Below are positions 1-8,702 of a stretch of DNA of 64,000 nt, one piece after another. The stretch is from Klebsiella huaxiensis. Lineage in GTDB: Bacteria > Pseudomonadota > Gammaproteobacteria > Enterobacterales > Enterobacteriaceae. Below the pieces are notes generated by a model, which saw only the letters and a list, made by a program, of their open reading frames with translations, was not told where the DNA came from and searched no databases. The position numbers were made by a program, and so were the translations under genes. The first letter of the stretch is position 1. Every line of letters begins with the position of its first letter. The DNA lies in assembly GCF_003261575.2 (NCBI RefSeq), contig NZ_CP036175.1, forward strand, positions 186,001-250,000. The letters are read 5' to 3'.

Positions 1-770
1 ACCCCGCGCGCGCCTGCCAGCACCTGGGCTACCTGCTCCAGGCTCATGCGCGGCAACACGTCGACAAAATCATGCCCTTGCGCCAGGCGTCTGGCCCGCG
101 CCTCTTCATGCGGCGCGCCCCACGGCAGCTTAACGTGCAGGCCGCTGTCGGCCAGCAGGGCGATAAGCGCCCGCCAGTTCTCTTCCGGCCAGTGCTTATC
201 ATCACGGGTGGTGGCATGCAGGAACACCAGATACGGCGCGACAGAGCCGTCATCCTGGTGCAAAAAATGGCGAGCGATGGCGTAGTCGCCCTGAGTTTTT
301 GGCTTTGCGTAGCCGAGGCTTTTGGCAAACAGTTCGCGGGTGCGCTCAACGGCGTGTTGCTGTTTAGCGATATGGTGGCGACGGTTATAGAACAGGCTCG
401 CCAGCGGTTCGCGGGCGGTCTTCCAGTCCATGCCGTGCTTAACGCCATGGGCCAGCCGGGTCACCAGCGCAGCGCTTTTCACCAGCCCTTGGGCGTCTAT
501 GATTGCGTCGTACTTTTGCGCCTGTACCGCTTCGCGAAATGCCTTGCGCTCGGCTTTTATCGGCGCCGAAAACCACGCTTTACGCCAGCGGCGAATCGCG
601 ACCGGAATCACTCGATCAACGGTTTCATGCCAGGAAGGGATCTGCGCGAACCCTTCCTCAACGACCCAGTCGAAACGAATGCCGGGAAAGGCCTGCGCGG
701 CGTCGGTTAGTGCGGGCAGCGTGTGCAGTACGTCGCCCATGGACGAGGTTTTTACGATCAATACCCGCAT
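1..770 (-). CDS. waaC: ADP-heptose:LPS heptosyltransferase I, C-terminal end cut by window edge
   Basis: This enzyme adds the first L-glycero-D-manno-heptose to Kdo2-lipid A on the cytoplasmic side of the inner membrane (GT9 family). The gene reads leftward from an ATG at 768-770 and begins MRVLIVKTSSMGDVLHTLPAL, the usual nucleotide-binding start of heptosyltransferases. About 256 codons are visible and the rest lies beyond base 1. The start lies 3 nt after the waaF stop, so the two are almost certainly co-transcribed with hldD as the core-heptose operon. The family assignment is secure. Only the missing C-terminus limits the call. Confidence 0.93.
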   Translation of the reverse strand, partial: MRVLIVKTSSMGDVLHTLPALTDAAQAFPGIRFDWVVEEGFAQIPSWHETVDRVIPVAIRRWRKAWFSAPIKAERKAFREAVQAQKYDAIIDAQGLVKSAALVTRLAHGVKHGMDWKTAREPLASLFYNRRHHIAKQQHAVERTRELFAKSLGYAKPKTQGDYAIARHFLHQDDGSVAPYLVFLHATTRDDKHWPEENWRALIALLADSGLHVKLPWGAPHEEARARRLAQGHDFVDVLPRMSLEQVAQVLAGARG

Positions 771-773
771 CCG

Positions 774-1832
774 CTACGCTTCCTCTGTTTCCAGTTTTTC
801 CGTCAACAGCGCGTTTAGTTCTTCCAGTACGCGCTGTGGGGTAATGTCGATCAAGCTTTGGTGATAACCTTCGGCGGCATCGCCTTTACGCACTTTGTGG
901 TAGCCGCTAATCAGGCGGATAACGCGCGCTTTATGCGACAACGGCGGGGTGAAATCCGGGCTGCTCGGGCCGTAAAGCGCGACCAGCGGACGGTCCAGCG
1001 CGGCGGCGACGTGCATCAGGCCGGAGTCGTTGCTGACCACCGCTTTACAGGCGGCGATCAGAATGACGGCCTGCTCAAGCTGGGTCTCCCCGGCCAGGTT
1101 GCGACACCATGCCTGCTGCTCCGTGCTCAGCGTGGCGATGATCTCTTTGCCCGCTTCGTTATCTTTAGCAGAACCGAACAGGACGATTTGATAACCGTCG
1201 TCGATCAGCTGTTTCGCCAGCTCAGCGTAGTGGTAGTGTGGCCAGCGTTTGGCCGGGCCAAATTCCGCGCCGGGGCAGAAACCGATAATCGGGCGGTCAG
1301 ATGAGAGGTTGAACGCGTTACAAGTCTGCGATTTCTCACCTTCAGTCACCTGTAACTGCGGCCACAGCAGCGGCTGCGGCAAGTCTTTCGCGCAGCGCAT
1401 CAGGCCTTTGTCGTAAGCCAGACCGACATAACGTTCGACCATTAGCGGCCAGGCTTCTTTATCCAGTTTGCGGGCATCGTTCAGCAGGCCGTAGCGCATC
1501 TCGCCAAGCCAGCCGGTACGAAGCGGGATACCCGCGAAGAATGGCACCAGAGCCGACTTAAACGAATTCGGTAGCACGTAAGCGCGATCGTAACGACGCT
1601 CGCGCAGGCTGTGCCCAAGCTTGCGGCGCTCGCCGATTTCCAGCGCTCCGTGACCAAGTGGCATCGGGATCGCTTCATTGACTTCTGGCATACGCGACAG
1701 CAGCGGACGGCACCACGCGGGTGCCATCACGTCGATGATTGCCTGGGGATAGCGCGCCCTGAGCGTACGATAGAGACTTTGCGACATCATCATGTCGCCC
1801 ACCCATGACGGGCCTACCACCAATATCTTCAT
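774..1832 (-). CDS. waaF: ADP-heptose:LPS heptosyltransferase II
   Basis: This enzyme transfers the second heptose of the LPS inner core. It is 352 residues, the usual length. It starts MKILVVGPSWVGDMMMSQSL and carries the GT9 features GFCPGAEFGPAKRWP around residue 190 and the sugar-nucleotide motif SNDSGLMHVAAAL around residue 270. It lies between hldD (supplier of the ADP-heptose) and waaC, all on the minus strand. That is the conserved hldD-waaF-waaC order. The spacer to hldD holds a degenerate ERIC element. Confidence 0.96.
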   Translation of the reverse strand: MKILVVGPSWVGDMMMSQSLYRTLRARYPQAIIDVMAPAWCRPLLSRMPEVNEAIPMPLGHGALEIGERRKLGHSLRERRYDRAYVLPNSFKSALVPFFAGIPLRTGWLGEMRYGLLNDARKLDKEAWPLMVERYVGLAYDKGLMRCAKDLPQPLLWPQLQVTEGEKSQTCNAFNLSSDRPIIGFCPGAEFGPAKRWPHYHYAELAKQLIDDGYQIVLFGSAKDNEAGKEIIATLSTEQQAWCRNLAGETQLEQAVILIAACKAVVSNDSGLMHVAAALDRPLVALYGPSSPDFTPPLSHKARVIRLISGYHKVRKGDAAEGYHQSLIDITPQRVLEELNALLTEKLETEEA

Positions 1833-1833
1833 T

Positions 1834-1948
1834 CATTTCATCCTTCAAGCTGTCTCTGCGTTGGCTGCCTTCGTTCACTTCAGTCACATAGTTATCCTAT
1901 GTTCCTGAAGATTCACTCAGTTGCCGCCTTGATACTGCCCGAATGATT
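1834..1948. repeat. Degenerate ERIC (IRU) element
   Basis: The waaF-hldD spacer matches the ERIC layout in order. It has CCTTCAAGCTG, then TGCGTTGGCTGCCTTCG, a decayed central palindrome (ACTTCAGTCAC ... TCCTGAAGATTCAC), then CTCAGTTGCCGCCTT and an AATGATTTT end. Many positions differ from the ERIC consensus, including the central CCCCAG/CTGGGG arms. It is transcribed with the operon and could fold in the mRNA between hldD and waaF. Confidence 0.7.
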
Positions 1949-2893
1949 TTATGAATTCGCATGACTGTCGCGGTTGAGCCAGGCCATATATTCCGTTACA
2001 CCTTCGGCCACGGTCTTAAACGGTTTATCGTAGCCCGCTGCGCGCAGGTTAGTCAGATCCGCCTGGGTAAACGCCTGGTAGCGACCTTTCAGTTTATCCG
2101 GGAACGGAATGTATTCGATGCTGCCTTTCTGATGATAAGCCAGGGTGGCGTCCGCTACCGCCTGGAAGGATTCCGCGCGGCCGGTGCCGAGGTTAAAGAT
2201 GCCGGAGACGCCGTTTTCCCAGAACCACAGATTTACCGCAGCAACATCGCCGACGTAGACGAAGTCGCGCTTAAAGCCGTCGCTGCCTTCGAACAGTTTC
2301 GGACTTTCGCCATTGTTCAACTGAGTATTGAGATGGAACGCGACGCTGGCCATGCTGCCTTTGTGGCCTTCGCGCGGCCCGTAGACGTTGAAATAACGGA
2401 AGCCAACGATCTGCGAGTTTGCTTCCGGCAGGATCTGGCGAACGTACTCATCAAACAGAAACTTGGAGTAGCCGTAAACGTTGAGCGGCTGCTCGTATTC
2501 ACGGGACTCGATAAAGTCGCTGGTGCGGCCACCGTAGGTCGCCGCGGAAGAGGCGTACAGGAACGGGATTTCACGCTCCAGGCAGTAGTGCAGCAGCTCT
2601 TTAGAGTACTGATAGTTGTTATCCATCATGTACTTGCCGTCCCACTCGGTGGTGGAAGAGCAGGCACCTTCGTGGAAAATTGCGTCGATATCGTCGAACT
2701 CTTCACCCGCCATAATCTGGATCAGGAAGTCTTCTTTATCCATGTAGTCAGCGATATTCAGGTCAACCAGGTTCGCGAACTTGGTGCCGTCTTTCAGATT
2801 ATCGACAACCAGAATATCGGTAATGCCTTGGTCATTCAGTGCTTTAACGATGTTGCTGCCGATAAAGCCTGCGCCGCCGGTAACGATGATCAT
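1949..2893 (-). CDS. hldD: ADP-L-glycero-D-manno-heptose 6-epimerase
   Basis: This NADP-dependent extended SDR enzyme epimerises ADP-D-glycero- to ADP-L-glycero-D-manno-heptose, the donor used by WaaC and WaaF. The start chosen at 2893 gives MIIVTGGAGFIGSNIV, with the Rossmann glycine motif at the N-terminus as in the family. An upstream in-frame ATG would only add 18 unconserved residues. The Ser/Tyr/Lys catalytic set is visible as ASSAATYGG and YGYSKFLFDEYV. Length is 314 residues, close to the E. coli protein. It is the first gene of the core-heptose operon and diverges from kbl. Confidence 0.96.
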   Translation of the reverse strand: MIIVTGGAGFIGSNIVKALNDQGITDILVVDNLKDGTKFANLVDLNIADYMDKEDFLIQIMAGEEFDDIDAIFHEGACSSTTEWDGKYMMDNNYQYSKELLHYCLEREIPFLYASSAATYGGRTSDFIESREYEQPLNVYGYSKFLFDEYVRQILPEANSQIVGFRYFNVYGPREGHKGSMASVAFHLNTQLNNGESPKLFEGSDGFKRDFVYVGDVAAVNLWFWENGVSGIFNLGTGRAESFQAVADATLAYHQKGSIEYIPFPDKLKGRYQAFTQADLTNLRAAGYDKPFKTVAEGVTEYMAWLNRDSHANS

Positions 2894-3299
2894 AACTGTA
2901 ACCTTTGAAGTAGGGTGCCCAGAGACAATCCGGACATGAATACTCATATCATATCACCACATCGGAAAGGCTTCAGCCATTCGCCGAAAAGGTGTAGAGG
3001 GTCTCGTGATTTATGCTGCAAATAATTCATGTAGTAATGCATCATCTCGTATCAGCGTATATCTTTAGGTAATATACCCGTCATACTTCAAGTTACAGGT
3101 ACGTTGGTTTTCCTCGCTCACCCCAGTCACTTACCAGAGTAAGCTCCTGGGGATTCGCTGCGTCACCGCGTTACTCGGCCTTCGGCCTCGCCCCTTCGGG
3201 GCCAGCGCAAGCGCTGTTCAAGGCACGAGTGCCTTGTCCTGCAACTCGAATTATTTAGGGTAATTATGTGCCAAATTTTGCCGAATCTGGAGAGTTGCA
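2894..3299. promoter_or_regulatory. hldD-kbl divergent spacer (406 bp)
   Basis: This gene-free stretch must hold the divergent promoters of the hldD operon and kbl-tdh. About half of it (3070-3267) is an ERIC element with an extra internal segment. Just upstream of kbl there is a good ribosome site, GGAGAGTTGCA, before the ATG at 3300. I did not find an unambiguous -35/-10 pair by eye. Confidence 0.5.
3070..3267. repeat. ERIC element with about 70 bp internal insertion
   Basis: Both hallmark ERIC arms are present. CGCTCACCCCAGTCACTTAC is followed directly by GTAAGCTCCTGGGGATTC, forming the central palindrome. The outer ends are also seen: ATACCCGTCATACTTCAAGT on the left and CCTGCAACTCGAATTATTT on the right. 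A standard ERIC is about 127 bp and this one spans about 198 bp. The extra segment lies right of the centre, roughly 3165-3232. It contains its own short inverted repeats, such as GGCCTTCGGCC and GCCCCTTCGGGGC. Confidence 0.85.
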
Positions 3300-4493
3300 A
3301 TGCGTGGTGATTTCTACAAACAGTTAACCAATGACCTGGATACCGCGCGCGCGGAAGGGTTGTTTAAAGAAGAACGGATTATCACTTCGGCGCAGCAGGC
3401 GGATATCACCGTCGGCGGGAGCCAGGTGATTAACTTCTGCGCCAATAACTATCTGGGCCTTGCGAACCACCCGGAACTGATTGCCGCCGCGAAAAGCGGA
3501 ATGGACAGCCACGGCTTTGGCATGGCCTCTGTGCGCTTTATCTGCGGTACCCAGGACAGCCACAAAGTGCTTGAGAAGAAGCTGGCGGATTTTCTCGGTA
3601 TGGAAGACGCGATTCTGTACTCCTCTTGCTTTGACGCCAACGGCGGCCTGTTTGAAACCCTGCTTGGCGCAGAAGACGCGATCATCTCCGATGCCCTGAA
3701 CCATGCGTCAATTATCGACGGCGTACGCCTGTGCAAAGCGAAGCGCTTTCGCTATGCCAACAACGACATGCAGGAGCTGGAAGCCCGCCTGAAAGAGGCT
3801 CGCGAAGCGGGGGCCCGTCATGTGCTGATCGCCACCGACGGCGTATTCTCAATGGATGGCGTCATTGCCAACCTGAAAGGCGTTTGCGATCTGGCGGATA
3901 AATACGATGCGCTGGTCATGGTCGATGACTCTCACGCCGTTGGCTTTGTCGGTGAAAACGGTCGCGGCTCTCATGAGTACTGCGATGTGATGGGCCGGGT
4001 CGATATTATTACCGGTACCTTAGGCAAAGCGCTGGGCGGCGCGTCCGGCGGCTATACCGCAGCGCGTAAAGAGGTTGTTGAGTGGTTGCGCCAGCGTTCA
4101 CGTCCGTATCTTTTCTCCAACTCGCTGGCTCCGGCAATTGTCGCCGCCTCGATTAAAGTGCTGGAAATGGTGGAAGCGGGCAGCGAGCTGCGCGATCGTC
4201 TGTGGTCTAACGCGCGTCTGTTCCGTGAAAAAATGTCCGCTGCGGGCTTTACCCTGGCGGGTGCCGATCACGCCATTATCCCGGTGATGCTTGGTGAAGC
4301 CTCCGTGGCGCAGGCGTTCGCGCGCGAGTTGCAAAAAGAAGGTATTTACGTCACTGGATTCTTCTATCCGGTGGTACCAAAAGGCCAGGCGCGTATTCGC
4401 ACCCAGATGTCTGCGGCGCATACCCCTGAACAAATTGAACGTGCGGTGGAAGCCTTTACCCGCATCGGTAAACAACTGGGCGTCATTGCCTAA
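3300..4493 (+). CDS. kbl: Glycine C-acetyltransferase (2-amino-3-ketobutyrate CoA ligase)
   Basis: This PLP enzyme cleaves 2-amino-3-oxobutanoate with CoA to glycine and acetyl-CoA, the second step of threonine degradation after Tdh. It is 397 residues, normal for the family. The PLP lysine lies in TGTLGKALGGASGGY near residue 244. The cofactor-ring Asp/His motif is in MVDDSHAVGFVG. A clear ribosome site (GGAGAGTTGCA) fixes the start. It is followed 9 nt later by tdh, the usual kbl-tdh operon. Confidence 0.97.
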   Translation: MRGDFYKQLTNDLDTARAEGLFKEERIITSAQQADITVGGSQVINFCANNYLGLANHPELIAAAKSGMDSHGFGMASVRFICGTQDSHKVLEKKLADFLGMEDAILYSSCFDANGGLFETLLGAEDAIISDALNHASIIDGVRLCKAKRFRYANNDMQELEARLKEAREAGARHVLIATDGVFSMDGVIANLKGVCDLADKYDALVMVDDSHAVGFVGENGRGSHEYCDVMGRVDIITGTLGKALGGASGGYTAARKEVVEWLRQRSRPYLFSNSLAPAIVAASIKVLEMVEAGSELRDRLWSNARLFREKMSAAGFTLAGADHAIIPVMLGEASVAQAFARELQKEGIYVTGFFYPVVPKGQARIRTQMSAAHTPEQIERAVEAFTRIGKQLGVIA

Positions 4494-4502
4494 GGGTGTG
4501 AG

Positions 4503-5528
4503 ATGAAAGCGTTATCCAAACTGAAGGCGGAAGAAGGCATCTGGATGACCGACGTACCGGAACCGGAAGTCGGCCACAACGATTTGCTGATTAAAATCCG
4601 CAAGACCGCAATTTGCGGTACCGACGTGCATATCTACAACTGGGATGAGTGGTCGCAAAAAACCATTCCGGTCCCGATGGTTGTGGGTCATGAATACGTG
4701 GGCGAAGTGGTGGGTATCGGTCAGGAAGTGCGCGGCTTTAAGCTTGGCGATCGCGTTTCCGGCGAAGGGCATATTACCTGCGGTCACTGCCGTAACTGCC
4801 GCGCCGGGCGCACGCATTTGTGCCGCAACACGACGGGCGTCGGCGTAAACCGTCCGGGCTGCTTTGCTGAATATCTGGTGATTCCGGCGTTTAACGCGTT
4901 CAAGATCCCGGACAATATCTCTGACGATCTGGCGTCGATTTTCGACCCGTTTGGTAACGCCGTTCATACCGCGCTCTCTTTCGACCTCGTCGGTGAAGAC
5001 GTGCTGGTCTCCGGCGCAGGCCCGATTGGCGTGATGGCGGCGGCAGTGGCGAAACACGTCGGTGCACGTAACGTGGTGATCACCGATGTGAACGAATACC
5101 GTCTGGAGCTGGCGCGCAAAATGGGTGTAACCCGCGCGGTAAACGTGGCAAAAGAGAACCTTAACGATGTGATGGCCGAACTGGGGATGACCGAAGGTTT
5201 TGACGTGGGTCTGGAGATGTCGGGCGCTCCGCCGGCGTTCCGCACCATGCTGGATACCATGAACCACGGCGGGCGTATCGCCATGCTTGGCATCCCGCCG
5301 TCAGATATGTCTATCGACTGGACCAAGGTGATTTTCAAGGGGCTGTTTATCAAAGGGATTTACGGCCGGGAAATGTTTGAAACCTGGTACAAAATGGCCG
5401 CACTTATTCAGTCTGGATTGGATCTCTCGCCGATCATCACACATCGCTTTGGCATTGATGATTTCCAGCAGGGCTTCGACGCCATGCGCTCCGGCCAGTC
5501 CGGTAAAGTGATTCTTAGCTGGGATTAA
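4503..5528 (+). CDS. tdh: L-threonine 3-dehydrogenase
   Basis: This zinc-dependent MDR enzyme oxidises L-threonine to 2-amino-3-ketobutyrate with NAD+, the substrate of Kbl. It is 341 residues. The catalytic zinc Cys is in CGTDVHIYNWDEW near residue 38. The structural zinc cluster is CGHCRNCRAGRTHLC. The nucleotide-binding loop is GAGPIGVMAAAVAKH. The start follows GGGTGTGAG, 9 nt after the kbl stop. A strong intrinsic terminator follows the gene. Confidence 0.97.
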   Translation: MKALSKLKAEEGIWMTDVPEPEVGHNDLLIKIRKTAICGTDVHIYNWDEWSQKTIPVPMVVGHEYVGEVVGIGQEVRGFKLGDRVSGEGHITCGHCRNCRAGRTHLCRNTTGVGVNRPGCFAEYLVIPAFNAFKIPDNISDDLASIFDPFGNAVHTALSFDLVGEDVLVSGAGPIGVMAAAVAKHVGARNVVITDVNEYRLELARKMGVTRAVNVAKENLNDVMAELGMTEGFDVGLEMSGAPPAFRTMLDTMNHGGRIAMLGIPPSDMSIDWTKVIFKGLFIKGIYGREMFETWYKMAALIQSGLDLSPIITHRFGIDDFQQGFDAMRSGQSGKVILSWD

Positions 5529-5547
5529 TTCCACTCGAGTTGTATAT

Positions 5548-5575
5548 AAAAAAAGCGCCTGCGGGCGCTTTTTTG
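5548..5575 (+). terminator. Rho-independent terminator of kbl-tdh
   Basis: The stem AAAAGCGCC / GGCGCTTTT closes a TGCG loop and runs into TTTT. It lies 20 nt after the tdh stop. Its A-tract on the left would let it work in both directions. Confidence 0.9.
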
Positions 5576-5688
5576 AGAGTTACCCTGCACTTTTCTGATT
5601 CTTAACCCACTCCGCACTTTTTCTAAATCGCTTTCTTGCCTATTCGTTTATACAGTCAGTTTAATCGTCGTTTAACCACACAAACACT

Positions 5689-6486
5689 ATGCTTAAACTT
5701 TCTGTATGCTTATTGACCTGTAATTCATCCCGCTTATTAAGGGAGGTTTTACCACCTTTGCTTAAGGTGGCCGATGAATTTATCGTCATCGACTCAGGCA
5801 GCACGGACGCCACGCTGCAGATTTGCCAACAATTCGGTCTTACTGTTCACCACCATCCTTATACCGCTCACGGCGCACAAATGAACTACGCGACATCCCT
5901 GGCCAGCCATGACTGGGTGTTGTGTATGGATAGCGATGAAATTCTCGATGATGATGTCGTGGCGGCTATTCTGGCGCTGAAAGCTGGCGATGAACCTGCA
6001 CCTGACTGCGCATGGCGTCTGCCGCGCTACTGGTTCGTTTTGGGTGAAGAGGTTCGAACCATTTACCCGGTCTCATCGCCGGATTTTCCCGTGCGTTTAT
6101 TTAATCGTACCGTTGCGCGCTTTAACGATAGACCGGTGGACGATCAGGTTGTCGGCTATAAGCACTCCAGCAAGCTGCCAGGCTTCGTGCGCCACGATAC
6201 CTTCTTCTCCCTGCATGAAGTGTTCAATAAGCTCAATAGCTATACTACGCGGCTGGTTAAATACCAGAAGGTCAGGCCGTCGATTGGACGCGGGGTTATC
6301 AGCGCAATTGGCGCTTTCTTTAAGTGGTATCTGTTCAGCGGGGCGTGGCGCAAGGGGAAAGTTGGCATAGTTACCGGACTTTACGCGACCTTTTACAGCT
6401 TTCTCAAATACTTCAAGGCCTGGTACGCCCATCAGGATAAGCAGGAACCCGTGGCGGAAAAGCGCCCGGATTCCCGGCAAATTTAG
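5689..6486 (+). CDS. Glycosyltransferase family 2, WaaE/KdtX-like
   Basis: This is a 265-residue GT2 (GT-A fold) glycosyltransferase. The N-terminal nucleotide-sugar region is MLKLSVCLLTCNSSRLLREV. IVIDSGSTDATLQI is the donor loop and MDSDE is the metal-binding DxD. The layout matches the WaaE/KdtX beta-1,4-glucosyltransferases that modify the LPS inner-core heptose. Its place between tdh and yibQ, close to hldD-waaFC, supports a role in LPS core decoration. E. coli K-12 has the unrelated-looking, longer WaaH (YibD) at this site. The exact sugar and acceptor cannot be read from sequence. Its stop overlaps the convergent yibQ stop by 4 nt. Confidence 0.8.
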   Translation: MLKLSVCLLTCNSSRLLREVLPPLLKVADEFIVIDSGSTDATLQICQQFGLTVHHHPYTAHGAQMNYATSLASHDWVLCMDSDEILDDDVVAAILALKAGDEPAPDCAWRLPRYWFVLGEEVRTIYPVSSPDFPVRLFNRTVARFNDRPVDDQVVGYKHSSKLPGFVRHDTFFSLHEVFNKLNSYTTRLVKYQKVRPSIGRGVISAIGAFFKWYLFSGAWRKGKVGIVTGLYATFYSFLKYFKAWYAHQDKQEPVAEKRPDSRQI

Positions 6487-7418
6487 TTAGTGGGGTTATC
6501 CCAACCTTGCCACTTCAACTGATAGTACTGCACCAGCGCGCTTTGGCTGATGCTTTCGCTCAGAACAGTAAAGAAGCGACTGGCGTTCACAGGCTCCGGC
6601 GGACGCTTCGGTTTGCACAACTTCACGCCGCGGAACGGGTTGCGCGGCGGCTGTGCAGGCGGCGGCGCGATATTCGGCGTTGAGGTATCGACCTGCGGCT
6701 CGTTGAGCAGGCTGCTCGGGCGTACCAGGGTTATATCCGGCGGCAGGTTATACACCATCTGCTGCAGCACACGCACCGTAGTTGGGTGCGGGTGGCCGAT
6801 GGCGATAGCCGAACCGTTGCGCCGTGCCAGAGCGATTGCGCGGTTGAACTGATAGCGGATATCCGCTTCGTTCTGCGTGTCGTCGAGGAACACCTTGCGC
6901 TTGATCACCTTCACGCCGGTGCCCTGCGCCGCGCGCATGGCCTGGGTATTACCGATAGTGACGCTATCAAGGAAATAGAGGTTGTAGCGCTCCAGAGCCT
7001 GCATCACCTTCTGCATACCAAACAGATTTGACGTCATGGCGCTGCCCATATGGTTGTTCAGCCCCACGGCGTACGGGACTTTGCCATAAGCTTCGCGGAT
7101 TATGCGCTCGATCTCGCTGCTGTTCATATCCGGGCGGAGCGTATCTTTTTCCAGCGGCTGCTTGCTCAGCGGCGCCATCGGCAGGTGAATCAGCACCTCA
7201 TGGCCGAGGTTATGTGCTTTTGTCGCCATTTCTCGAGCATGAGGTGCATTAGGGAGTACGGCCACGGAGATCGTCGCTGGCAGCGCCAGCACCTGGTTTT
7301 CGGTTTGTGGACGATAGCCAAAGTCGTCAATAACAATGGAGAGTTTGCCGGCAAAAACCGGCGACGCCATAACCAGCGTAGTGGTTACCGCGAGTGCAAT
7401 TGCGCGAAATTGAAGCAA
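6483..7418 (-). CDS. yibQ: Divergent polysaccharide deacetylase family protein
   Basis: This is a 311-residue exported protein of the divergent polysaccharide deacetylase (DUF610) family. It has an N-terminal signal peptide ending near SPVFAGK and then the domain opening LSIVIDDFGYRP. Conserved pieces are VLIHLPM, GLNNHMGSAMT and AIAIGHPHPTTV. The start is a TTG codon at 7416-7418, 3 nt after the envC stop, which implies translational coupling. Order gpmM-envC-yibQ is conserved with E. coli. A role in envelope polysaccharide handling is inferred from the family. No substrate is known to me. Confidence 0.9.
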   Translation of the reverse strand: MLQFRAIALAVTTTLVMASPVFAGKLSIVIDDFGYRPQTENQVLALPATISVAVLPNAPHAREMATKAHNLGHEVLIHLPMAPLSKQPLEKDTLRPDMNSSEIERIIREAYGKVPYAVGLNNHMGSAMTSNLFGMQKVMQALERYNLYFLDSVTIGNTQAMRAAQGTGVKVIKRKVFLDDTQNEADIRYQFNRAIALARRNGSAIAIGHPHPTTVRVLQQMVYNLPPDITLVRPSSLLNEPQVDTSTPNIAPPPAQPPRNPFRGVKLCKPKRPPEPVNASRFFTVLSESISQSALVQYYQLKWQGWDNPTN

Positions 7419-7421
7419 AAC

Positions 7422-8693
7422 TTATCTTCCCAACCACGGCTGTGGATTGACCGCCTGACCCTGGCGGCGAATTTCGAAATAGAGCGACGGACGGCCCTGA
7501 CCGCCGCTGCTGCCTACGAGAGCAATCGGCTGGCCCGCCCGGACCTGAGTGCCGACGCTGACCAGCGCGCTTTGGTTATAGCCGTAAAGACTCATGTCGC
7601 CTTTGCCGTGTTCAACGACTACCACCAGGCCATAACCCTGCAGCCAATCGGCGAGAATAACCCGACCATCGGCAACAGCTTTGACCTCGGTGCCTTCAGA
7701 CGCAGCGATAACCATCCCTTTCCAACGTAGTTCACCTTGCAGCTGTTCGCCATAGCGATGGAGAATTGATCCGCGTACTGGCCAGAATGCCTGGCCGCGA
7801 GGTACGCCAAGACCGCCGGTTCGGGAGATCAGCGAGCGTTCGCTCTCGGTGGGTTTGTAGGTGGTACCTTTGCGCGAGGCTTCCTGCTGGCGATCGCGAA
7901 CGCTTTGCGCCTCGCGGGCTTCACGCTCCGCGCGCGCTTTAGCTGCCGCTTCCGCCTGGGCGATACGACCACGTAGGCGCGATTCGTTAGCCCGTAATTC
8001 GCTTAGTTGCTGCTGGCCTTTCTGAATAGAGGATTCAAGGCTGGCGAGGGTCTTTTTACGCTCGTTACGCGCCAGTTCCAGCTTGTTTTGCTGGGCGCGT
8101 TGTTCGTAAACCAGAGTTTGCTGCTGGCTCTGTTTCTCTTCCAGCATGGTTTTTTGCACCGCCACGTCTTCGCGGGTCTGCTTGAGCTGGGCGATGGTTT
8201 CCTGACGTGCCTGGTTCAGATAACCAAAATAGGCCTGGAGACGCTGATTACGCTGCCCCTCCTCACCGCTAAGGATCATCTGGATGCCGGTATGCGGCCC
8301 TTGACGAAATGCAGCATCAAGCTGTGCAGAGAGATTGCGTTCCTGCGACGCACGCTGACGTTCCAGCTTAGCGAGCGCGGCGTTCATTTCGTCGATCTGC
8401 TTATTCAGCTGGTTCAGGGTGTTCTGGGTTTCACGCAGTTGACGCGCGGCGGCGGAGATGGCTTCTTCCTGTGCTCTAAGCTGGTCGAGCAGGGAAGAGC
8501 GCTGCTGCTGCTGTTGTTTAATCGCCCGCTGTTTGGCGGCGATATCGGCCTGAATAGATTTCAGCTGGTCGCGGTCATCGGCGTGGGCAGATGCGGCGCA
8601 CAGCAATACGCCAGCGCTAAGCGCGCTGGCGTACAGGACGGACCGAACTGCCGTTGCGATCCATGTATTTGAATAAGTCGCCTTTCCCCTCAT
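7422..8693 (-). CDS. envC: Murein hydrolase activator EnvC
   Basis: EnvC is a periplasmic divisome factor that activates amidases AmiA and AmiB for septal peptidoglycan splitting. After a signal peptide ending SAHA-DD, residues about 35-270 form long coiled coils rich in Gln, Glu and Arg. The C-terminal part is a degenerate LytM (M23) domain (AFWPVRGSILHRYG ... VVVVEHGKGDMSLYGYN ... LYFEIRRQGQAVNPQPWLGR). In the LytM domain the zinc ligands are not intact, as expected for an activator. It is 423 residues. The ATG at 8693 lies in the loop of a TTCCCC/GGGGAA hairpin and has no clear ribosome site. Confidence 0.94.
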   Translation of the reverse strand: MRGKATYSNTWIATAVRSVLYASALSAGVLLCAASAHADDRDQLKSIQADIAAKQRAIKQQQQQRSSLLDQLRAQEEAISAAARQLRETQNTLNQLNKQIDEMNAALAKLERQRASQERNLSAQLDAAFRQGPHTGIQMILSGEEGQRNQRLQAYFGYLNQARQETIAQLKQTREDVAVQKTMLEEKQSQQQTLVYEQRAQQNKLELARNERKKTLASLESSIQKGQQQLSELRANESRLRGRIAQAEAAAKARAEREAREAQSVRDRQQEASRKGTTYKPTESERSLISRTGGLGVPRGQAFWPVRGSILHRYGEQLQGELRWKGMVIAASEGTEVKAVADGRVILADWLQGYGLVVVVEHGKGDMSLYGYNQSALVSVGTQVRAGQPIALVGSSGGQGRPSLYFEIRRQGQAVNPQPWLGR

Positions 8694-8702
8694 GGGGAAG
8701 GA

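Noticed and set aside
1961..2908. 315-residue plus-strand open frame
   Set aside because: It is antisense to hldD, which has full family motifs. It has no ribosome site or recognisable domain.
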